Below are positions 1-7,747 of a stretch of 64,000 nt of DNA, in pieces. The notes below the pieces were generated by a model. It was given only the letters and a program-made list of their open reading frames with translations, searched no databases and was not told the DNA's origin. Positions within the stretch are counted from its first letter, which is position 1. Each line of letters starts with the position of its first letter. The DNA is from Aestuariibius sp. HNIBRBA575 (GTDB taxonomy: Bacteria > Pseudomonadota > Alphaproteobacteria > Rhodobacterales > Rhodobacteraceae), in contig NZ_CP162414.1 in the NCBI RefSeq assembly GCF_040932005.1, positions 1,949,501-2,013,500 of the forward strand, written 5' to 3'. The position numbers and the translations under genes were made by a program.

Positions 1-158
1 CGGTTTATGTGAACCTCGAAGATTTGAGCGTTGAGAAAAACGACACGGTCAGCGCCGGTGAAGTGATCGCAAAAATCCCAGCCGGCGATCCCAGCTTTTT
101 GCATTTCGAAGTCCGCAATGGATTGGAAAGTGTCGACCCGACTGGATATCTTCCATAA
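1..158 (+). CDS. M23 (LytM/NlpD-type) peptidase, 3' end only
   Basis: Partial gene entering from the left edge; the open frame begins at base 3 and gives 51 residues to the TAA. The visible end has the conserved LytM-domain close: a biotinyl-like KNDTVSAGEVIAKI stretch, then HFEVRNG (the His of the zinc-peptidase fold) and a DPTGYLP terminus. The family cleaves peptidoglycan cross-links or activates amidases in the periplasm. The N-terminal half, including any LysM domain and the HxxxD metal site, lies outside the window, so catalytic competence cannot be judged. It converges on the DUF815 gene with a 23-base gap and no evident terminator. Confidence 0.8.
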   Translation, partial: VYVNLEDLSVEKNDTVSAGEVIAKIPAGDPSFLHFEVRNGLESVDPTGYLP

Positions 159-181
159 ATCACAATGGCTTGGGGCGGCGG

Positions 182-1024
182 TTAGGCAATCACCTTGCCG
201 CGCCGCCCAGCCAAATCTGTGAAATATTGCCAAGCCACCCGACCGGATCGTGACCCACGTGTGGCCTGCCATTCAATGGCTTCTGCGCGCAAAGTTGCGT
301 CGTCAATTTCGACCCCGTAAGCGTCGCAATACCCCCGGATCATTGCCAGATATTCGTCCTGATCACAGGGATGAAAGCCAAGCCACAATCCAAATCGATC
401 TGACAATGACACTTTTTCTTCGACCGCTTCTGAGGGGCTGATCGCACTGGATCGTTCGTTTTCGATCATGTCGCGGGGCATCAAATGCCGCCGGTTGGAT
501 GTCGCATACAGCACCACATTATCGGGCCGCCCTTCTATGCCGCCATCCAAAACCGCCTTTAATGATTTGTAATGCGCATCGTCATTGGTGAAAGACAAAT
601 CATCACAAAACAGCACAAACCGTTCTTTGGCACCGCGCAGCATGGTCAGGCATCGACCAATGCTTGGCAGGTCTTCGCGTTGAATTTCGACGACCTTTAA
701 CTGTGGGTAATCCGGATTAAGTTTGCCGTGCACCGCCTTGACAAGGCTGGATTTTCCCATCCCACGTGCGCCCCATAGCAAGGCGTTATTTGCAGGCAAC
801 CCACGGGCAAATTGTTCGGTATTGGCCATCAAAGTGTCACGCGATCGGTTCACTCCAATCAACAGATCCACATCAACGCGGTTCACCTGATGCACAGGTT
901 CCAACCGGTCCGGATCAGAATGCCAAACAAAGGCTGGCGCCGCATCAAAGTCAGGCGCGGCCAAAGGCGCCGGAGCCATCCGCTCCAGCGCCTCTGCAAT
1001 GCGTTTCAAGGTCTTTTTCGTCAC
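182..1024 (-). CDS. DUF815-family AAA+ ATPase
   Basis: 280-residue P-loop ATPase of the DUF815 family, length typical. Walker A is GARGMGKSS at residues 85-93 and Walker B is FVLFCDDLSF at about 136-145, followed by a sensor-type region YATSNRRHLMP. The start is GTG, overlapping the tatC stop by 4 bases (GTGA), so it is the last gene of the tat operon and probably translationally coupled. Family function is not established; a role in protein export is inferred only from position. Confident in the family, not in the role. Confidence 0.85.
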   Translation of the reverse strand: MTKKTLKRIAEALERMAPAPLAAPDFDAAPAFVWHSDPDRLEPVHQVNRVDVDLLIGVNRSRDTLMANTEQFARGLPANNALLWGARGMGKSSLVKAVHGKLNPDYPQLKVVEIQREDLPSIGRCLTMLRGAKERFVLFCDDLSFTNDDAHYKSLKAVLDGGIEGRPDNVVLYATSNRRHLMPRDMIENERSSAISPSEAVEEKVSLSDRFGLWLGFHPCDQDEYLAMIRGYCDAYGVEIDDATLRAEAIEWQATRGSRSGRVAWQYFTDLAGRRGKVIA

Positions 1025-1911
1025 GCTTGGGGTTCCTCGTGATCTTCATCATATAGATCTTCATCATCTTCGAACCAGGTCCCATCCGCGCGCATTCTAG
1101 CTTCGCGTTGACGCTCCACGCGGGCGACCAGTTGGATCGAAATTTCGTACAATCCATAGACCACAACAAACAGGATCGCTTGGGTGATCACATCAGGGGG
1201 CGTGACCAACGCGGCCAAAACCAGAATGCCCACGATCGCATATTTACGCACATTGCGCAGGCCAACTGCACTGACCAGCCCCGCCTTGCCCATCAGGGTC
1301 AACAGGACCGGCAATTGGAAACACAGACCAAAGGCGACGATCAATTTCAACGTGATATCAAGAGTTTCGTTGACCTTGCCGTTGAATACAATCGCGATGC
1401 CTTGTTTGGCTTCGCCGACCTCATCCCCTACGATCAGCGTCGAAAGGATGGATGCAGCATCAGCAAATCCAAGGAAAAACTGCATGGCCAAGGGCGTGAC
1501 CACGTAATGCGCAAAGGACGCGCCAAGGATGAACAACAAGGGTGACGCGATCAAAAACGGTAAAAACGCGCTTTTTTCGTTTTTGTACAATCCCGGAGCT
1601 ACGAAACGCCATAACTGATTGGCGATAAACGGAAAAGACAGGCCAAGCCCAAACACCATCGAAATCCGCACCAAGGTGAAAAAGTATTCCTGCGGCGCAG
1701 TATATTGCATCACCGGGTTCGGATCACCCAAAGCGCGCATGGTCTTTTCAATTGGCACCAGAAGAAAGTCGAGGATCGCGCTGCCAAACGAAAAGCACAA
1801 AACCATCCCGATCAAAAACGCCAAAACGGCCCGGATCAGTCGGGTGCGCAGTTCGGCCAGATGTTCGATCAACGGCGCGGTGCTGTCTTCGACGTCGTCT
1901 GTTTGGGTCAT
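1021..1911 (-). CDS. tatC: Sec-independent protein translocase TatC
   Basis: TatC is the polytopic receptor core of the twin-arginine translocase and binds the RR signal peptide of folded exported proteins. The 296-residue product opens with the conserved LIEHLAELRTRL cytoplasmic motif (about residues 14-25). Six hydrophobic segments follow, with the FLPFLIASPLLFILGA and FGLCFQLPVLL blocks typical of TatC. The C-terminal tail after residue 260 is acidic (EDDEDLYDEDHEE). The start ATG overlaps the tatB stop by 4 bases and the gene runs into DUF815. Confidence 0.96.
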   Translation of the reverse strand: MTQTDDVEDSTAPLIEHLAELRTRLIRAVLAFLIGMVLCFSFGSAILDFLLVPIEKTMRALGDPNPVMQYTAPQEYFFTLVRISMVFGLGLSFPFIANQLWRFVAPGLYKNEKSAFLPFLIASPLLFILGASFAHYVVTPLAMQFFLGFADAASILSTLIVGDEVGEAKQGIAIVFNGKVNETLDITLKLIVAFGLCFQLPVLLTLMGKAGLVSAVGLRNVRKYAIVGILVLAALVTPPDVITQAILFVVVYGLYEISIQLVARVERQREARMRADGTWFEDDEDLYDEDHEEPQA

Positions 1912-2375
1912 TCTTTTACCTCAGTCGCCGCGGGTGGCACCGCCGTAGTGGCAGCATTTTCCGCTTGTTTGTCAGCAGCTTGCTGCGCTTTACGCTCCAA
2001 CGCTTTTTGCGCCATTGCCGCGTTCACTTTGTCCTTGGCGCTCTGGCGTTCTTGGCTCAGCTTGGCTGTTTCAGGACCCATTTCAGGTGTTTTTGCCGCC
2101 TCATCCATGTTGACCGCATCCGTGACCGTATCCCGCAAAGCGTCGGTGCTGGCTTTCAATGGATTTGTCGCTGCGCGCAGGGTTTTGTTGATGTCATTCA
2201 CCCCTGCTTCGTCCGCCGCTTGGTTCATTGCGGTTGAAAATTCGCGCGCCATGCCTTTTAGGCGGCCGGTAAATTTGCCCAATGTACGAAACATGACGGG
2301 CAAATCTTTGGGGCCGACGACGATCAGCGCCACGATCCCAATCAACAGCAATTCGGTCCAGCCGAGATCAAACAT
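1908..2375 (-). CDS. tatB: Sec-independent protein translocase TatB
   Basis: 155 residues. The N-terminal transmembrane helix after MFDLGWTELLLIG, the hinge GPKDLP and the amphipathic helix are classical TatB; the remainder is an Ala/Lys-rich coiled region ending TEVKE. I place the start at the ATG at 2375 (AGGG five bases upstream, MFDLG typical) rather than the GTG two codons earlier. TatB works with TatC in substrate recognition. It sits between tatA (63-base gap) and tatC (4-base overlap). Confidence 0.95.
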   Translation of the reverse strand: MFDLGWTELLLIGIVALIVVGPKDLPVMFRTLGKFTGRLKGMAREFSTAMNQAADEAGVNDINKTLRAATNPLKASTDALRDTVTDAVNMDEAAKTPEMGPETAKLSQERQSAKDKVNAAMAQKALERKAQQAADKQAENAATTAVPPAATEVKE

Positions 2376-2438
2376 AGTCACCCTTTCAGTCGATCAGCAG
2401 ACCCGAAACCGGATCTGTCACTTTGGTCTAAATCAGGA

Positions 2439-2654
2439 TTAAACCTTGTCTTTTTCGACTTCTGGTGTGATGTCAGCCGCCGCTTCAGCTGCTTCGTTTT
2501 CCAGCTCTTCTTTGCCATCATTTACACCGCGTTTGAACGCTGTGATGCCTTTGCCAACTTCGCCCATCAATGACGAAACTTTGCCGCGTCCAAACAGGAC
2601 CAGAACGACAACAGCGATCAGCAGAATGCCGGGAATACCAATATTATTGAGCAT
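2439..2654 (-). CDS. tatA: Sec-independent protein translocase TatA
   Basis: 71 residues: a short periplasmic N-terminus, one transmembrane helix ([16 protein letters not shown]), the FGRGK hinge and an amphipathic helix ([18 protein letters not shown]), then an acidic tail. It oligomerises to form the Tat pore. An in-frame ATG lies 12 bases upstream at 2666, but GGAG sits six bases before the ATG at 2654 and homologues begin MLNNIG, so 2654 is preferred. First gene of tatABC-DUF815; its promoter must lie in the 137-base divergent gap shared with the WYL regulator. Confidence 0.95.
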   Translation of the reverse strand: MLNNIGIPGILLIAVVVLVLFGRGKVSSLMGEVGKGITAFKRGVNDGKEELENEAAEAAADITPEVEKDKV

Positions 2655-2791
2655 GGGAATCTCCATTTAACTTCGTGATTTGCATTAGGCGTATGACCAA
2701 AGCGGCCCTCGGAAAAGGCAAAATAAAGTGAAAACGACTGTGCAAACGCAGAAAATCGCGATATTACTGACAAAAAGATGTCAGGAGCGCC

Positions 2792-3454
2792 ATGCCCAAA
2801 CGTTCAGACCGGTTAATGCACCTTATGACCCGTTTGCGGGACGGCACATTGCTGCGCGCAGAGGATTTGGCCGACGAATTGTCCGTCACCGAACGCACCA
2901 TCTATCGTGATATGGATGCGTTGCGGCGTTCCGGTCTGCCGGTCGAAGGCACGCGCGGCGCGGGCTACAGGATCACCGCAGAAATCACCCTGCCGCCGCT
3001 GAACCTGACCATCGAAGAATTGGAGGCCTTGCATCTGGGACTGGCCGCCGTCGCCCAAAGTGGGGATGCGGACCTGCAAAACATCGCAGAAGGTTTGGCC
3101 GAAAAACTGGATGCCGCCCTGCCCGAAGATGGGCCAAATAACCCCGCCGGAATGGGGCTAAGCGTGCATCCCTTTAGCGCGACCGGTTCTGGCACCATTC
3201 ATCAGGCGGCGCTGCGACAGGCCATCCGCGCACGTCAGAAATTATCGCTGCGCATTGGAACAGAACCCCGCATCATTCGCCCGCTTCGGCTTGATTATTG
3301 GGGCCGGTTCTGGAGCATCGTGGTCTGGTGTGAAACCCACAATGGTTTTGATGAAATTCGATTGGACCAAATCCAAGAGCTGACCCCATTGCCCCATCTA
3401 TTTGTTCCGGAAACGGGGAAACAACTCAGTGATTTTGAACGTCAGGCGACCTAG
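2792..3454 (+). CDS. YafY-type HTH/WYL transcriptional regulator
   Basis: 220 residues. An N-terminal HTH_11-type helix-turn-helix (about residues 22-44, with the TERTIYRDMDAL recognition helix) is followed by a C-terminal WYL-type ligand-sensing segment recognisable by RPLRLDYWGRFWSIVVWCE. Such regulators bind effectors such as nucleic-acid fragments through the WYL domain. AGGAG precedes the ATG. It is divergent from tatA and convergent with the ABC ATPase gene; target genes are not evident from context. Confidence 0.85.
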   Translation: MPKRSDRLMHLMTRLRDGTLLRAEDLADELSVTERTIYRDMDALRRSGLPVEGTRGAGYRITAEITLPPLNLTIEELEALHLGLAAVAQSGDADLQNIAEGLAEKLDAALPEDGPNNPAGMGLSVHPFSATGSGTIHQAALRQAIRARQKLSLRIGTEPRIIRPLRLDYWGRFWSIVVWCETHNGFDEIRLDQIQELTPLPHLFVPETGKQLSDFERQAT

Positions 3455-3470
3455 AATGTGCCCTGTTGAA

Positions 3471-4559
3471 TTAACCCTGAGGGAACACAAAACAGCGATC
3501 GCGACGGATCATCAGCCATAATACAGTGCCTGGTTTGGGCAAAAACACAGATGGCACCTGAGCCGTGACCACATTGCCGTCCAGTTCCATTTGAAATTCA
3601 ATCAGGCTCATCTGTCCTAAAAACCGGGACCGCCGCACAATCGCGCGGGCGGGGACGCCTTCTGTGGTGGTGGGATTGGGCCCACGACCATTGCGGTCAA
3701 AGTCGATTTTCACGTGTTGCGGGCGAAAAACGATGTCCACTTTGGTGCCGTCCGGCTGGCCCGGTGTCAGGAATTGACCAAACGGAGTATCCGTCAACGC
3801 CCCTTTAATTTCGCCGCATATCACATTGATATCACTGAAAAAAGCAGCGGCTTCGCGATCCACCGGGGAATTGTAGATATTATAAGGGGCGCCCTGTTGC
3901 ACAATTTTCCCGTGCCGCATCAGCGCAATTTCATCGGCCATGCGCATCGCTTCTGTAGGTTCATGTGTGACCAGCAGAACGGCCGCACCTTCGGCCTTTA
4001 GCAAATCCAATGTCTGATCGCGGATGCCATCGCGCAGCCGGTCATCCAGCCCCGAAAACGGTTCATCCATCAACATGATCCGCGGCTTGGGTGCCAAGGC
4101 ACGGGCCAACGCAACACGCTGTTGTTCGCCGCCAGACAATTCATGTGGATAAGAATGCATATGGCTCAGCATTCCGACCTTTTCCAACATTTCCTCAACG
4201 CGATGTTTGATATCGCCTGTGGATTTTTTCAGGCCAAAGGCGACATTTTTGAACACGTCCAGATGCGGAAACAGCGCAAAATCCTGAAACATCAACCCGA
4301 TCTGGCGATCCTCTGGGGGGATACGAAACACAGTGTCACATACCAGATTGCCATCCACATAGATTTCGCCGGAATCCTGCATTTCGACGCCGGCGATCAT
4401 CCGCAAAGTCGTTGATTTCCCGCACCCTGACGGCCCCAACAGGCAGGTCACCTGTCCGGGCTGCACGCTTAGCGACACATCATCGACAACCTGTTTGCCT
4501 GAGTAATCACGACGCAGGTTGCTAATTTCCAATCTGGGATGAGCAGTGGCGTTGGGCAC
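3471..4559 (-). CDS. ABC transporter ATPase, Fe3+/polyamine-type (FbpC/PotA-like)
   Basis: 362-residue nucleotide-binding subunit. Walker A is GPSGCGKST, the signature is LSGGEQQRVALARAL, Walker B is IMLMDEPFSGLD, the H-loop is VTHEPTEAM, and a C-terminal TOBE-like domain carries FRPQHVKI. These place it in the iron(III)/putrescine/sulfate import class. I choose the GTG at 4559 (AGGAC six bases upstream); the frame stays open to 4628 but without a good ribosome site. No permease or binding-protein gene is adjacent, so the partners must be elsewhere. It lies downstream of the AlkC-like gene on the same strand. Confidence 0.88.
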   Translation of the reverse strand: MPNATAHPRLEISNLRRDYSGKQVVDDVSLSVQPGQVTCLLGPSGCGKSTTLRMIAGVEMQDSGEIYVDGNLVCDTVFRIPPEDRQIGLMFQDFALFPHLDVFKNVAFGLKKSTGDIKHRVEEMLEKVGMLSHMHSYPHELSGGEQQRVALARALAPKPRIMLMDEPFSGLDDRLRDGIRDQTLDLLKAEGAAVLLVTHEPTEAMRMADEIALMRHGKIVQQGAPYNIYNSPVDREAAAFFSDINVICGEIKGALTDTPFGQFLTPGQPDGTKVDIVFRPQHVKIDFDRNGRGPNPTTTEGVPARAIVRRSRFLGQMSLIEFQMELDGNVVTAQVPSVFLPKPGTVLWLMIRRDRCFVFPQG

Positions 4560-4655
4560 GATAAGTCCTAGAGAAAGGCTCGGATATGACTTGCTCCTAG
4601 CAAGCCCGTCCCGCGAGGGCAAGAACACCTTGGTCAGATCGCGGGTGGGATGCGG

Positions 4656-5771
4656 TTAAACCAGTTCGAAATCCTGACCACCCAGCACTTTGCCATTCAC
4701 CTGAATGTCGATGCGATGTGTGCCGGGATACAGCGTGAACGTCGTCGCGTTGTCCTTAAACCGGTGGGATTTAACAAAGGTCATCGGCGTATTTGGGGCC
4801 AATTTGGCCTGTTTCAGCTTGAACACTTTGGGGGCGGTGGACCCGTCGGATTTCACCGAATGCAGCACAAAATCCACGATCACAGGTTCGCTTTGGGGCG
4901 CAAGAAGCGTAAATTTGATGTCCTGAACCCCGCCACGTGGAACCGATGGCAACACCGTTAAATCCTGCAAAGACACGTCGGCATCAACGCGATATCCCAG
5001 CACATCCATCGCGCCCGGATGCCCCTGTTTGATCAGGGTGCGCAGCGCATGGCGGGTCATCCAGGCCAGTTCCTTGGGCTTTTGTTTTTCCGCGTTTTCC
5101 CAGCGACGCAGCGTGGTGACCACCAGATCAGGATGGGATTTGGCAATGTCATTTAGGTGATTGGCCACCGACCGGGTGACATAGCGGGTAGGATCGCTAT
5201 GCAATTGATCTAAAAACGGAATTGGGTCACAAACGTCCAGATTTATCCGCCCGGCCCAAGGCAACCGTGCCCGGGTTCCTTCGCTGACCAAGCGGCGCAC
5301 GTGATAATTGTCATCCCCCGCCCATTGCTGCAATCGGGCCAGCGTTTCATCCGGCCATCGGTTGATAAACGGGCGAATGTAAAATTCCATACTGAACCGC
5401 TGCGTCGCCTCATAGATCAGATCCAACGCCAAATCACGGTGAAGTTCCAACCCATGCCGCACCGCGAGAATTCCGGGCACAGCGTGAATAAAGCGCCCGA
5501 AATCATCATCGGTTTTTGTATGGTCCAGTTTAGGTGGCATGGCCGTGATCAACTGATCCACCATGGTCGGAAAATCATCGGACAGTCGGGACTGAACGCA
5601 ATCTGCGATCCAATCCAGCCGTTCCATCAATTCACGATCCGGCAATCCGCCCATCACATCTGAATGAAAGCGCGGCCCGTCAAATCCCGGCAAAACGGCA
5701 AATTCATCCGCCAAATCCTCAATAGATGACGCGTTAAACAGATGATCTTTCAGGCTAAACTTTTCAGACAT
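4656..5771 (-). CDS. AlkC/AlkD-superfamily DNA alkylation repair protein
   Basis: 371 residues. The first about 240 are helical HEAT-like repeats rich in Trp/Arg (RPFINRWPDE, HVRRLVSEGTRARLPWAG, YVTRSVANHLNDIA), as in AlkC/AlkD DNA glycosylases. The last about 115 look like a beta-rich Ig-like domain (from GVQDIKFTLLAPQS to the C-terminus). HEAT repeats followed by an Ig-like domain is the architecture I know for AlkC. Family role: flipping-free excision of N3/N7-alkylated bases. Start at the ATG at 5771 with GAGGG upstream; a TTG four codons earlier is less likely. It follows the SDR gene by 12 bases. Catalytic residues were not mapped. Confidence 0.75.
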   Translation of the reverse strand: MSEKFSLKDHLFNASSIEDLADEFAVLPGFDGPRFHSDVMGGLPDRELMERLDWIADCVQSRLSDDFPTMVDQLITAMPPKLDHTKTDDDFGRFIHAVPGILAVRHGLELHRDLALDLIYEATQRFSMEFYIRPFINRWPDETLARLQQWAGDDNYHVRRLVSEGTRARLPWAGRINLDVCDPIPFLDQLHSDPTRYVTRSVANHLNDIAKSHPDLVVTTLRRWENAEKQKPKELAWMTRHALRTLIKQGHPGAMDVLGYRVDADVSLQDLTVLPSVPRGGVQDIKFTLLAPQSEPVIVDFVLHSVKSDGSTAPKVFKLKQAKLAPNTPMTFVKSHRFKDNATTFTLYPGTHRIDIQVNGKVLGGQDFELV

Positions 5772-5783
5772 TTGTGCCCTCAA

Positions 5784-6563
5784 TCACATGGTTGTATTCA
5801 CAGCGCCACCATCCAGCAGAATGTTCTGCCCGACCATGTACCCCGCATGTTGCGAACACATAAAGGCACATGTCGCGCCAAATTCGGCCGATGTGCCATA
5901 ACGCTGCGCAGGAATGGTGGCTTCGCGGTTGGCTTTGGCCTGTTCCATGGAAATACCCTGCTGATTGGACACACCTGTATCCAGTGAAACCGCGCGATCC
6001 GTGGCATGGATGCCCGGTAACAAATTATTGATGGTGACACCGTTGGGTGCGACCTGTCGGGCGGTTCCGGCCACGTAACCGGTCAAACCTGCGCGCGCAG
6101 AATTGGACAGGCCCAGCACGGCAATCGGGGCTTTGACCGATACAGATGTGATGTTGACTACCCGGCCCCAGCCTTTGTCGATCATGCCGGGCAGCAATGC
6201 CTTCATCAGCGCAATCGGCGTCAGCATATTGGCATCAAGTGCGGCGATAAAATCATCCCGACCCCAATCGCTCCACATTCCCGGAGGCGGCCCACCCGCA
6301 TTTGTAACAAGGATATCAACGCCTTGCGCCTCTTTCAAAACGGCAGCTTGGCCATCTTGGGTGGTGACATCCGCCGCAACGGTCACAACGTTCACACCGT
6401 ATTTCGCCCGGATTTCTGCGGCGGCAGCTTCTAACGCTTCGGATCCGCGTGCGTTCATCACCAGATCAACGCCCGCCTCTGCCAGCGCGTCTGCACAGCC
6501 GCGCCCCAATCCTTTGGATGAGGCACAGACCAAGGCACGTTTTCCAGAAATTCCAAGATCCAT
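5784..6563 (-). CDS. Short-chain dehydrogenase/reductase with altered active site
   Basis: 259-residue classical-length SDR. The Rossmann start is ASSKGLGRG (residues 14-22), the NAGG motif is at 88-91, and the C-terminus LLDGGAVNT is SDR-like. Aligned by eye to FabG, the Ser of the triad is kept (Ser140) but the YxxxK position reads SNSAR, so Tyr becomes Ser153 and Lys becomes Arg157. I recall an SDR subgroup with this SN-x-x-R signature, whose chemistry I cannot state. Upstream gene of the pair with the AlkC-like gene. Confidence 0.85.
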   Translation of the reverse strand: MDLGISGKRALVCASSKGLGRGCADALAEAGVDLVMNARGSEALEAAAAEIRAKYGVNVVTVAADVTTQDGQAAVLKEAQGVDILVTNAGGPPPGMWSDWGRDDFIAALDANMLTPIALMKALLPGMIDKGWGRVVNITSVSVKAPIAVLGLSNSARAGLTGYVAGTARQVAPNGVTINNLLPGIHATDRAVSLDTGVSNQQGISMEQAKANREATIPAQRYGTSAEFGATCAFMCSQHAGYMVGQNILLDGGAVNTTM

Positions 6564-6696
6564 TATGTTCCCCTTTACAGATCGATTTTATCATAGTGTG
6601 AACAATCGCCCGGATATGGTCCGATCGTTGACGATTTTACGCCCCATTGTCCGGGCATTGATGTATAAAGTGTGACCGATAGCAGAAAGTCCAGAC

Positions 6697-7707
6697 ATGA
6701 CGAACCAAACCCAAGCGATTCAGACCCTACCCGTTTACGCGGCTGAGGATTTCGTCGTGACGCATGGGGTTGCTGAGGGCGAAGCGTTGTCCTTTGCGGA
6801 CGAATTGATGGTCGATGACACATATGGGCTGGATGATCGGGCCCGCCGTCTGCGGTTGACGATTTCAATGTTAGAAGACAGCAAACATTTCAGCATTGCC
6901 CCCGGATCAGAGGTGGGAACGCTTGATAACACTGTGGTTTTGGACAGTTGCATCACCTTGATGGCGCCCGACAGCACCACCTATGAGGCATTGATTCTGG
7001 TCGAAGTTGAAAACGACGAAGTGGCAGGCCTGTATCTGCTGCCTTTGGCCTCTTTGGTGCCGGATCTGGAATATCGATTGGTCGGCGTTGACCGCGACGC
7101 CGCCGCATCCAAATTTTCCGAAGTGGCCTGCGTTTCCTTTACCCGCAACACAAAAATCACCATGGCTGATGGCACACAGGTCCCGATTGAGGATCTGCAT
7201 ATCGGTGACAAAGTGCTGACCCGTGATGCGGGCGCACAGGAAATCCGCTGGATTGGTCATTCTACCGTGCGGGCGGTGGGTGCCTTTGCCCCGGTCGTGA
7301 TCCGCAAAGGCACATTGCATAACGAAAATGACCTGATCGTCAGCCCTGACCACCGGATTTTTGTCTATCAACGTCGCGATCGTCTGGGCGCTGGCCGTTC
7401 CGAAGTGTTGGTCAAAGTGCGCCACCTGATCAACGGAACCTCGGTTTATCAACAGGATGGCGGGTTTGTCGATTATTACCAATTGCTGTTTGATGACCAC
7501 CAAATCATCTATGCAGAAGGCATCGCCGCAGAAAGCCTTCTGGTTGATCAACGCACCAAAGGCGCCCTGCCCCAGCATGTGCAGGACAATCTGAACCAAG
7601 CGCTGGGTGGACATATCAGATCCCATCACCTGGACTTTGAGGTCACCGAAAGCCTGCTGAGCCAGCCAGACGCAGTAGAATTGCTGAAACGCGCTTCTTC
7701 CAGCTAG
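6697..7707 (+). CDS. Hint (Hedgehog/intein) domain protein
   Basis: 336 residues. Residues 1-140 have no family I recognise (beta-rich, acidic). A Hint-type domain starts near 145 with TRNTKITMADG, IEDLHIGDKVLTRD and IRWIG, and continues with the SPDHRIFV block B motif (about 216-223) and GTSVYQQDGG. In most such bacterial Hint domains the block opens C-F-T-x-x-T; here the matching position is Ser147 and the only nearby Cys is Cys145. The role in Rhodobacterales is unknown. No signal peptide is visible. It is divergent from the SDR across 133 bases and 40 bases before prfC. Confidence 0.8.
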   Translation: MTNQTQAIQTLPVYAAEDFVVTHGVAEGEALSFADELMVDDTYGLDDRARRLRLTISMLEDSKHFSIAPGSEVGTLDNTVVLDSCITLMAPDSTTYEALILVEVENDEVAGLYLLPLASLVPDLEYRLVGVDRDAAASKFSEVACVSFTRNTKITMADGTQVPIEDLHIGDKVLTRDAGAQEIRWIGHSTVRAVGAFAPVVIRKGTLHNENDLIVSPDHRIFVYQRRDRLGAGRSEVLVKVRHLINGTSVYQQDGGFVDYYQLLFDDHQIIYAEGIAAESLLVDQRTKGALPQHVQDNLNQALGGHIRSHHLDFEVTESLLSQPDAVELLKRASSS

Positions 7708-7747
7708 ATTACATTGCCCTTTGGCCCGTGCCGCGCTAACAGGCGGC

